Assembly: GCF_024362695.1 (NCBI RefSeq)
Contig: NC_065408.1
Coordinates: forward strand, 13,950,001-14,014,000
DNA: 64,000 bases
From: Pectinophora gossypiella
Lineage: Eukaryota; Arthropoda; Insecta; Lepidoptera; Gelechiidae
Reading direction: 5' to 3'
Positions 55,701-64,000 of the stretch are shown one piece after another; the stretch's first letter is position 1, and the number at the start of each line of letters is the position of its first letter. Under the pieces are notes generated by a model that was not told the DNA's origin, ran no database searches, and saw only the letters and a program-made list of their open reading frames with translations. The translations under genes and the position numbers were made by a program.

Positions 55701-56138
55701 CGCATAAATTGACATTAATTTTCCTCTACACGCATCATGTATTTCAACAGCGCATAGTTATTAATACTTTTTAATGTTTTATTTAAGCAAATACTAGTAA
55801 AGTTACAACTGACGTTAAGTAACTGTAAATTAGTAAAAAAAAATCGTAAATATCCAGTGGGTCACTATTTTGCCGAGTAAAATGAATATGGAACGCAACT
55901 CAAACATTGATCGGAACGTATAAGATCATCGCTTCGCATCAGCTGTTGTAGAAAAAAAATAACGGGATATCGCAAAAGAGACTGGTCACACCGTCCGACG
56001 GCCACATCAAAATCTGGGGGTCTGGCGTGTGACCCTGTTATTTCTATCCTGCAATAAAATAGCTGTGTAATCTAAAGATAAGTGGTGCGCAGTGAAACAG
56101 TGTTATCCGTAAATTCTAGTGTAATTCATGTGGAAAAT

Positions 56139-56341
56139 ATGGAGCGTGCGACTGGAACAGAGGTGTACGACGGGTGTGGCTCGCCCCAGAGCACAGACAT
56201 AACGCTGAATATACAAACGACAACGGGTGGGAATTTCTCCATCAGCCTGAACGGTAAAAATACCGTAGAGCACCTCAAGAAACTAGTTTCTAAGAAGCTA
56301 AAGGTCTCCAAAGATCGAATATGCTTGCTGCATCGAGAAAG
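56139..56341 (+). CDS. MIDN: Midnolin exon 1
   Basis: Start ATG at 56139 (MERATGTEVYDGCGS) and first two-thirds of the ubiquitin-like domain ending LLHRE; donor gtgag, phase 2. Confidence 0.88.
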
Positions 56342-59095
56342 GTGAGTAGACGCCAAGCCTCTATTGTCAAACAGCGTACGGAAATGTTGCGTCGATACGA
56401 TGACGCATCCGCGTCGTCGAGTAGCGTACTAGTGCGTGATGTTGTGCTTGTTGCGTGTTGCAGGCAGCTGCGCGACGGCACGCTCGACGACAACGGGCTG
56501 CTAGACGGCGCGCGCGTCATCCTGCTGCCCAGCGTCGAGACGGGCCTGCTGGTACGTACCTCCGCGGTCACTCGTCACGTGTTTCACAACAACGTGAAAC
56601 CCGTCGATACATACATTTATCTCAATTCTAATGCTTTGTTAGCTAATTACATTTCATTAACCTCACAATGATATTGTCCACAGAGCCAAAGGCCTGAAAA
56701 CTCTGTTATGCAAGCACTGGAAAGTCTCAATGACACCCAGGTCAATGATTTCTTGAGTGGGAAGTCTCCTTTGAACCTCACCATGCGTTTAGGTGACCAC
56801 ATGATGCTGATTCAATTGCAGCTGTCTACCCTCAATTCTAGTTCGTCTGGCAGTTCACGTTCCCTACGGACTTCTACTCCGACTAAGAGCTCCACATCAT
56901 CAATACGCACCAAAAGTGATACCAGGGACTCGCCTACCCCTCAGACCACTCCACAGAAACCCTCAAACAGTAATGAAACATGTATAGATAGTGATAAACC
57001 TAAACAAGAGACACAGTCACCTGTTTTACAAAAAAAAGATATTGAAATGTTACAAAATGCCTTTGACTTGTATCGTTCCATGGCTGAAGAAAAATATGCA
57101 GATAAACCAGAGACTTCTGGGGATAAAGACGAATCCATGGACACAACCAACTGTACTCTGTCAGATATGTCGCATACCTCAACAGAAAATGACCAGTCCC
57201 CTATCAAATCTTTGTCTAATTTGGTGTCTAGTCCTATAGATGTGTCAGCCTCTGAGAGTAAGGAGTCTGCAGTTTCAAACACCACTAAAAGTAATTTGAT
57301 TGAGTTATTATCAAATAATAAAGTAAGCAGTGATGTAATTCCTTCCACAAGTGCCATCAGTGATAAGCAGAGTCCGTCAACTTCCTCGTTGACGCCCGAC
57401 AGTTCCCTCAGTGACGACAGCGACAACTTCACTGACCAAAGTTCATTCCTCGCAGAGAGTACCATAGATGAATATCCAATGGAAAACCTCTTTAATAGTG
57501 CTGTAGATAAAGGCTTATTTGAAAATCAAGATGAATCTATGATGGACAGAGAAATATCTAACTTGGCTACAACTAGCCACGGTCAAGAGTCCACCAGTGG
57601 ACCACTGCCATCTTTCCAAAGTATAAATGAGCCTCTGAAAAATAAGCGCTTCCAATATCTTCTGCATAAAACGTCTAAATTCAAACATCCCATTGGGCAA
57701 AGTAAGCAGAAAGCTTTCATGCAGTCTGTTGTTAATAAACATAAAAAAAGAATGCAGCTACGGCAAGAAAGTAATCTAGCACAGCCTTCCACATCCAAGT
57801 CAGATCCTTGTAAGACGAGTACTGTTAGGAAAATTCAGAATCCAAAAAGTGTAGGAACCTCAACAGACGACTTGGCTACTCCGTCTACATCTAAGCAGGT
57901 TCAGTTCAAAGCACCTGATGCACCGAAAAAACCTCAGAGGGTGACAATTACGCCTGCTGTAGATACAAAAGCACTTATAGAAGCATCCAAAAATTTAACA
58001 CAGAAGCTTAAAAAGCTTTCTAAGGAAGTGTTAACAAATAAAATTGATCTCAGAACTGCAGAGGAGACGGTGCGCTCGAAGATAGGTCCAGGGGCTGTGA
58101 TAGAATCCATGAAGCACCATGGCAAAGGAATATATTCAGGGACCTTCTCCGGCACATTGAACCCAGCTCTGCAAGACAGGTAATACTTTTTCTAATACTA
58201 GTGTGAATGTACTCTATTTGATATTTGAAATTCAATTGGGCTTTGATCTTGAATCTGCCTTTTAAATTTTTAGAAACAAACATTTGTATCTGTTAAATAG
58301 TAGGAAATGGAGATTGCATAAATAAACACTTTGTTTGGATGTTTTATCAGTAACTTGAATAGGTAATTTTCTCGAGAATTTGAGATAATATCAGTTTGAT
58401 GTTTTACGATGTGACTCACGCCACGTTTATTTCAGATATGGCCGACCAAAGAGAGACATTTCTACAATCATTCACATACTGAATGACTTATTGTGTGCGG
58501 CGCCTCCCATCACCTTGGCACAGGTAACATTCGTTTCTTTACATATATTTTTAAACGTATTCTATCGTATATATAATTTCGGTTGTAAAGTATTTATCTC
58601 GTTATCGTAAGTACACAAATATTTCATGTTGAAAGTTAATATTTTCACCCTCCGTAACGTACTATAACACGTACAGAAATTGGGTAACACAGGATTTGTT
58701 AAAGGGTATACTGTTTGGCATTTCAGAAGGAGACCGCGAAGCACTCGTGTTCGACGAGCACGGGCTCGGGCGAGGAGGCGCGCGCATGCGCAGCGGCGGG
58801 GCGGCGGGCGGGCGCGGCGTGCGCCGCGTGTGCCGCGTGCGCCGCCAGCGCGGCCAGTGCGGCCAGCGCCGCCAGCGCCGACATGTGCAGCAAGTGCGAC
58901 ACGGCCAAGACGCTCGCGCTCGACAACTCCAAGACCAAGTGCAAGCTGGAGCAACTCCGCCTCGTCATGCAGCAGAAGAAGCAGCGGCGCGAGGCTCGCA
59001 AGCTCAAGACCCTGCCCTACTCGTCCCCGCCGAAGACGCTCGCCTCCCCGGAGCAGGCGCCGCCCATGCAGGAGGAGATCGAGACGGTTGCCTAA
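56139..59095 (+). CDS. MIDN: Midnolin / stuxnet homologue
   Basis: Five exons (56139-56341, 56464-56551, 56684-58179, 58436-58523, 58727-59095) join in frame to 747 residues. Residues about 20-92 form a ubiquitin-like domain (ITLNIQTTTGGNFSI to ILLPSVETGLL). The Catch domain is split as in midnolin: part one at 98-147 (RPENSVMQALESL, DFLSGKSPLNL, GDHMMLIQLQL), part two at about 564-618 (GPGAVIESM, YSGTFSGTLNP, GRPKRDISTIIHILNDLL). Between them lie about 410 Ser/Thr-rich disordered residues. The C-terminal basic helix (CKLEQLRLVMQQKKQRREAR, from about 697) matches the segment that binds the proteasome in human midnolin. The family delivers nuclear proteins, including immediate-early transcription factors, to the proteasome without ubiquitination; the fly orthologue stuxnet promotes Polycomb turnover. 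The GTG-initiated extension before 56139 is ignored. An Ala/Cys/Ser run precedes the C-terminal helix. Confidence 0.93.
56464..56551 (+). CDS. MIDN: Midnolin exon 2
   Basis: Completes the ubiquitin-like domain (RQLRDGTLDDNGLLDGARVI). Acceptor ttgcag, donor gtacg. Flanking introns are only 122 and 132 bases. Confidence 0.9.
56684..58179 (+). CDS. MIDN: Midnolin exon 3
   Basis: 1.5-kb exon with Catch part one, the long disordered linker rich in Ser, Thr, Asp and Lys, and the start of Catch part two. Starts after ccacag with SQRPENSVMQALE; the open frame's first ATG (56708) is internal. Confidence 0.93.
58436..58523 (+). CDS. MIDN: Midnolin exon 4
   Basis: Encodes YGRPKRDISTIIHILNDLLC, conserved Catch part two; acceptor tttcag, donor gtaac. 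Confidence 0.92.
58727..59095 (+). CDS. MIDN: Midnolin exon 5
   Basis: GC-rich last exon: Ser/Glu segment, a 25-residue Ala-rich run with regularly spaced Cys and Ser (about 652-676), then the conserved basic C-terminal helix and acidic end IETVA. Stop TAA 59093-59095. Confidence 0.9.
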   Translation, partial: KETAKHSCSTSTGSGEEARACAAAGRRAGAACAACAACAASAASAASAASADMCSKCDTAKTLALDNSKTKCKLEQLRLVMQQKKQRREARKLKTLPYSSPPKTLASPEQAPPMQEEIETVA

Positions 59096-61640
59096 CACGT
59101 AGCCGCGGTCTAACTGCCCTCCAGACCCGCGCTGATCCGCGACGCCGCCGTATAGTCCAAATTAGCGGAGAGTGGTATTTTGACGAGTCGAAAGTTAGAG
59201 TATTCGAGTTCGAACTTTCCAGATATCCCCGACCTATTGTAATTATTTTTTTGCAAGTTTGAATGAGATGTCGACTTTCTACATAATTCCAGTAAATTTA
59301 TGATGTATTGAATATTCTTTTCGCTGGACGCGTGACGTGAGGACGATGTGGCCACGCCGCGTGCGCTTACACGGGTGTTTCCCGAAAGGACTGCGATTGT
59401 CGTAATTTGAATAGTTTCGATCTAGTTTCGGTGCCCGGTTGGGAAACGTACATGCGTATCTAAAGTCGTTACGTCACGGCAGTTGCATGGAACCGGTGAA
59501 AATAAACGATGCCTTTGAAAATATGCAAAATGCGAATTTATGCAAACGTAACTTTTGTCCTTCGACTTCAAAGCGTGACGGAAGGCCTCAGGCTTTCTAT
59601 TTTTCACTCACGAATCATCTGAAAGGTGATACTCGGGTGTTGGGTAACGCGTTGTGAGACTGCTAGCCTTTGCTATATGTGTAGTGTGAGACGAAAGAAC
59701 GAACGCCGGGCGCGGCCCACTAATATTCTAAATTACCATTTTGACTAAGTTTGGATCGTAATATCTATAAGTGCTATTATACGCATGTACAAAGTAAAGA
59801 TTGAATTAGCAAAATCACTAGTTTATAGATAAAGTAACCAGTTAGGTCCTCCGATGTAGTTGCCTGGTGCGACTCTAAATTGAATTTTTGTTGTTATTTT
59901 TTAGATTATATTTTTATTATTTTATTGGTTCATAATACTTTTGAACTCTGTGTCTAGTAACTAATTTAATTTTTGGATTAGCTGTTGATAGATTTTGGAA
60001 ATTATCTCTTGGTTTGTGAGTGGACGGCATCTGCCCACCCTGGTGGACGCCGCAGGCGTGACTGCCATGGGGCTCCCGTGTACCACAAGTGACATTTTGT
60101 TTCTTCATTATTTTAGAACGAGCAACTTTATTCCACTTTTATTAGACATAATTGGCACTGTTATTCTTATAGTTATTTTTATTTGTTTTCTTTTTTCTCC
60201 TTTCACGGATATGTTGTTTAAAAGTAATAAATGTTTTCTTCATTACACATATTTCGTTTAGTTTATTTTACTGCACCAGTATGCACGAAGTAAGAACACC
60301 AAATTGTTAATGTATTAATAAACAACACGTGCGGTCCTATGAAATATTAACTCTACACTAGGATGAGCTTTGTACATAGTTCATACGCGAAATTTGCTAG
60401 CCGTAAAATGCTTGATTTGGATTTTATATAACAAAAAGTATTATGCGTTGAATTGCTTAAGAATTATTTAGACATTTATGGAATACTGTGAATAAATAAT
60501 AGAACACTTATCTTACGACTAAAACAATTCGAAAGCACTTGCAAACAGGATAGTAAGAATAGCTGTTGGAGTTTATCTAATGAAATGTGTCTTCTCCGTA
60601 TAATGTTATTGTTTATGTTAGTTGTATGGAACCAATACAGTTGAGTTGAAAAGTTTCCTTTACGTAACCATGTCTTCCGTTTTCCGAGTCATATTTTAGT
60701 TGCGTAGCGGCGATGTACCGCTCCGACGTGTCTACACGGCATGTTAATCTGAATAACGGGAACGCCAACCCGTTGTCAGCATGCATTGGAGCGACAAATA
60801 TTTGAAAGACTTGTCCGACTCATTGCCAACGGAATGCGCTAAATATTTTTATACTACTTCAGCATATAACATCATTCCGATGATCAAACAATAATCCGAG
60901 AAAATGTCCAATAATCACATTGCGCCATACATAAGGAACTGTTTTATTCTACACAGCAATAACATTCGCTAAGTAGTTTAGCCAAAATGCTTAGCCACTT
61001 AGTCAATAACGGCATAGGAACTAGAATGCGGCCATTCCGTTTCGTTCGTGATATTTAGGGTGATGAATAACTCCTAATTTGTTGTGCAACTTACCCCGGT
61101 TGGTAAGGGGCCAACGCAGCCTTACCGTTACTGCCAAACAAGCAATATCGACCGAAATCAGACAAGTGCCTGTTGATGTGTTAGTGTCGTGTTCGATGTA
61201 ACCCCTCTAGATCTCGGTTCAGCCATTCTCGGTTCATAAGATCTCAATAAGCTTTACGTGAAATAAAGTTTGGTTTGAAAAATATAACTAGTTTCAGTTT
61301 AGACTACGTGGTGCGAAGGAAGTCCCGCCGATTTCAATGAAAGTAACAACTAAGCATAGAATGATTATGCAGACAGTCCGTCGCCAACACCCGCGGGACT
61401 TCTTTCGTAGACCAGTTCCAACATTTCGATGTACAAATTGCTATGTTCCGTTTGCCCCGCTGATCCCCACTCATGTAACAGGCCTGTATTAAGTTTTCAA
61501 ATAATCCAGTGTTTTGTACATAATAAACTTGTTACCATTCTTATACATATTTTAGTCGTGAATTTTGTTAAGATTTTGAAGGGAAATCGTGTTGTTTTTG
61601 TCTCTGTATTTTGCATGTTTAGTGAGGAGAATAAAGTTAT
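59096..61640 (+). other. Probable long midnolin 3' UTR and spacer
   Basis: No supported gene. Several aataaa signals (for example about 60224, 60313, 60490, 61262, 61630) and auuua-type motifs are spread over 2.5 kb. The last signal near 61630, gagaataaagtt, could mark the end of a long transcript. Which is used is unknown. Confidence 0.45.
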
Positions 61641-61798
61641 AATATGACAAATTTATGTGAAGTTACATTATTCAAATCCCCGAACTCCTACTGTACCTAG
61701 TATATCATTCTATGAATAGCTATATTACTATTGCTATTATAAGGTATTGAAATAAAATAATGCATCGATAAAAATAATAGAAAGTGTTAATTTATAAA

Positions 61799-61804
61799 TT
61801 TATT
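61799..61804 (-). terminator. Possible Sec61 alpha polyadenylation signal
   Basis: tttatt on the plus strand (aataaa on the minus strand), 487 bases beyond the Sec61 alpha stop. Other candidates lie at about 61921 and 62168. Confidence 0.4.
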
Positions 61805-62290
61805 TACTGATTCTGTCATGTGGAAGAGAACTAATCTACACATATAGCACTCTGGAGAGCAGAACAGAATGTATGTGCATGATATGCAAACAACAATATT
61901 CACAACACAAAATATACACTATTTTATTACAATGTTACAAATCCAACACGAACTTAAAAGATAAATTAAGTTTTGTAAGGTAGGCTTAACAAAGTTGGAT
62001 CGTTAACTTATCACTAGAAACAACAATATAAAAAGGAAACACTGTTTCTATACTGGAAGGATTTCAAAAATATACAGATTTAAATGCCGACGACGCGACT
62101 ATCGATATTAAGTCGACTCTAGGATTCGATAATCGATAAAAACAACGTGTGTACTTGTCGTAAATTATTTTATTATAAAGTTTATCTCATATAAATAGCA
62201 CATAACCCACACGCCACGCACACATGCATTCGGACACAACTTTATATCACTCGACATAGAGTTGTGTTCGTAAGCGTCTCTAAATTAAGT

Positions 62291-62554
62291 TTAGAAGAGA
62301 AGCGTGCTCATGCCGCCCATTTCGGCTTGTTCTTTGACGAAGATCTCGAAGTACTGGTAGATGATGGTGACGGCGAGGAGGATACCGGTCCCGGAGCCGA
62401 TGGCGCCGAGGAAGTCTGCTAGCACGGACAGGGCGCCGATGCAGAGGCCGCCGAACGCCGCCGCCGTGGGGATGTAGCGGTTCAGCTCGTGGATCATGGA
62501 GTTGTCGCGGTGGCCGCGCATCACCATCTGCTGCTCCTTCAGCTGTTTCGCCAC
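62291..62554 (-). CDS. Sec61alpha: Sec61 alpha last exon
   Basis: Encodes VAKQLKEQQMVMRGHRDNSM to GGMSTLLF and TAA; includes the last two membrane helices. Acceptor ccctcag on the minus strand. Confidence 0.95.
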   Translation of the reverse strand: MAKQLKEQQMVMRGHRDNSMIHELNRYIPTAAAFGGLCIGALSVLADFLGAIGSGTGILLAVTIIYQYFEIFVKEQAEMGGMSTLLF

Positions 62555-63160
62555 CTGAGGGGAATTCATGTTAGATAAAGACCCAGAGGCGTTGAGGTCG
62601 GCGCCCGATACGAATTGCTATGGCGCGGAGAGCTACCGGGCACAGAATAAAAATACTACGAATATAAATCTAATCTCTACTACGTATATAAACATAGTAA
62701 AAAAATTCATTATTACAAGTTCGTGTTTATTAAAACTACACATGTAAATTACGTTAAAAGTGTCAATATTTATTTCACAAGTAGGTATATTTTACAAACC
62801 CTCTACTTTTTTGATAAACTTAATTCACAAGTACTTGTAAGTTGTAGCTTGTGAACGTGTAGACTTGGAAGTTTTGATAAACAAACCACCCATAAACAAA
62901 ATACAACTTACATCCTTAGCCGAGGAGCCTGATACATCGATCCAGGTCTTGGAGAAGAACGCACAGGAGCCCAGCATGAAGATGATGTAGAGCACGGCGT
63001 GCACGGGGTCGTGTGCGATGTGCGCCAGCGACTCCGGCGGGCTGAAGTAGTAGCACAGGCCGCCCACCGGGTAGGCGCGGGCCGGCCCGCCGCCGCCCAC
63101 GTCCGCCCACACGCCCAGCAGGTTCACCAGGAAGTTGCCGCTGAACTTCACCGCCAACAT
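62291..63160 (-). CDS. Sec61alpha: Sec61 alpha, C-terminal part (gene runs off window)
   Basis: Two minus-strand exons (63160-62912 and 62554-62291) encode the last 170 residues of the channel-forming subunit of the ER translocon, which conducts nascent secretory and membrane proteins across or into the ER membrane. The protein family has about 476 residues, so about 300 N-terminal residues lie beyond 64000. The exons join in phase 0 between SSAKD and VAKQLKE. Diagnostic sequence includes FSGNFLVNLLGVW, GGPARAYPVGGLCYY, FMLGSCAFFSKTWIDVSGSS, ELNRYIPTAAAFGG and the final helix AIGSGTGILLAVTIIYQYFE. The C terminus differs from mammals only in its last residues (EMGGMSTLLF). The ATG at the start of the upstream exon is an internal Met after a splice acceptor, not a start. 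Confidence 0.96.
62912..63160 (-). CDS. Sec61alpha: Sec61 alpha penultimate exon
   Basis: Encodes MLAVKFSGNFLVNLLGVWAD to VSGSSAKD, 83 residues; acceptor tgtacag, donor gtaag on the minus strand. Confidence 0.95.
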
Positions 63161-64000
63161 CTGTACAGGGGGATTTGTTTGACCACACACTTTATAGAGC
63201 CGCGGGGACATAGCCAGTGCGACCGAAATATGCACAAAACGAAATCTTCAATTGAGACATAAAATTTAATATATTGCACCTCTTTCAGTTACTCTAATAC
63301 TACCTCTGAGTTGGCTGAAAGAGATCTCTCTTAGAGATAAGTCCACCCTTGTAAACGTCCATTTCTTGTTTGTGATGTAACTAGTTGTTAAGTGCAATAA
63401 AGTATATTATTATAAAACATGACATAAACAGCCTATACACGTCCCACTGCTGGGCACAGGCCTCCCCTCAATCAACCGGAGAGGGTATGGATGACTGAGA
63501 CACAAACATAAATTCACGTCTATATCCCAATTCGGTTAGTCAGAGGTACATCCATCGGAAGATGAACTAATCACCTACACCTCACCGAGCTTTCTGTTAG
63601 ACCAATGTGAGTGGTGCTGAGAATTATCGCCATCTATGTGACTTTAATAAGAGTGAAGGAAGCGAAGCCAAGATTGTAGTACCTAAGTGGAATTCCGTGA
63701 AAAAGCTTAATATGCCATTTAATGCTGGAATTCTTTAATAATACATGAATCTTTAGTCTCCCAAGTAGCAAACAAGAATTGTGATTAAGTCATATATGTC
63801 TAAACTTTAGCTAAAGTGAGATTTATCCAAATCAAATAGGACTTAATAGGACTTCATTAAGGTGATTCGTTTTCCATACAAAAGTTGATGCAGTGCTACA
63901 GGAAAACGGTTAGAGGAATATTGTTATAAAACCGATAAATAGTAATATTTTGGTGTATTATTTTCGCAAACTAACAAAAATTTAAGGTCCGAATACGAGA
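63161..64000 (-). other. Sec61 alpha intron, right edge of window
   Basis: No further Sec61 exon is seen up to 64000. A reverse S3 SINE fragment lies at 63425-63490 and a dispersed repeat piece near 63575-63605. Confidence 0.6.
63425..63490 (-). mobile_element. SINE S3 3' fragment
   Basis: acagcctatacacgtcccac ... ccggagagggtatgg. Confidence 0.75.

Noticed and set aside
56941..57465. 174-codon minus-strand frame within midnolin exon 3
   Set aside because: Antisense shadow of a Ser/Asp-rich coding region; no domain.
58562..59262. Arg/Ala-rich frames on both strands near midnolin exon 5
   Set aside because: GC-rich shadows; only the frame continuing from exon 4 in phase and matching the midnolin C terminus is kept.
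62825..63235. Sec61 alpha frame extended on both sides of the exon
   Set aside because: Extensions are intron read-through beyond clear AG and GT splice sites.
1..64000. CRISPR array, operon or prophage
   Set aside because: No regularly spaced direct repeats with unique spacers and no bacterial gene organisation; the DNA is clearly eukaryotic.

Overview
The window is eukaryotic nuclear DNA, most likely from a moth or butterfly. The evidence is spliced genes with GT-AG introns, AT-rich intergenic DNA, and dense short interspersed elements, MITEs and truncated RTE/CR1-type non-LTR retrotransposons of the kinds common in Lepidoptera. No prokaryotic operon, CRISPR array or phage was seen. The species cannot be named from the sequence alone.

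Layout. 1-5790 is mostly non-coding with three MITEs and a possible promoter near 4180. 5854-6312 encodes an unrecognised, highly charged 152-residue protein. 6.4-16.5 kb is repeat-rich intergenic DNA holding two large foldback structures (10.4-11.3 kb and 12.2-14.75 kb). 16860-18773 is an intronless, heat-inducible type Hsp70 with heat-shock elements and a TATA box. 20433-51311 is a complete 15-exon ABCD3/PMP70 gene (668 aa, peroxisomal half ABC transporter). Its large introns hold most of the mobile elements, including an almost identical, circularly permuted inverted duplication at 25.2-26.8 kb. 52-55.6 kb is quiet AT-rich intergenic DNA. 56139-59095 is a five-exon midnolin/stuxnet gene (747 aa; ubiquitin-like domain, split Catch domain, C-terminal helix) with a pair of CRE-like sites upstream. 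62291-63160, minus strand, holds the last two coding exons of Sec61 alpha, whose earlier exons lie beyond the right edge; it converges tail-to-tail with midnolin.

The identified genes do not form one pathway. Three touch protein homeostasis or membrane trafficking (Hsp70, midnolin, Sec61 alpha) and ABCD3 is peroxisomal; their adjacency is probably incidental.

The least ordinary material is in the repeats. One SINE family has a head that looks like a tRNA D-arm fused to the 5S rRNA internal promoter. It shares a central domain with two other SINE families. One MITE holds three nested insertions, each with its own target-site duplication. Mobile elements end within 28-50 bases of three ABCD3 splice acceptors. 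Coding exon coordinates were derived by hand from splice consensus, reading-phase continuity and recalled protein families; no alignment was run.
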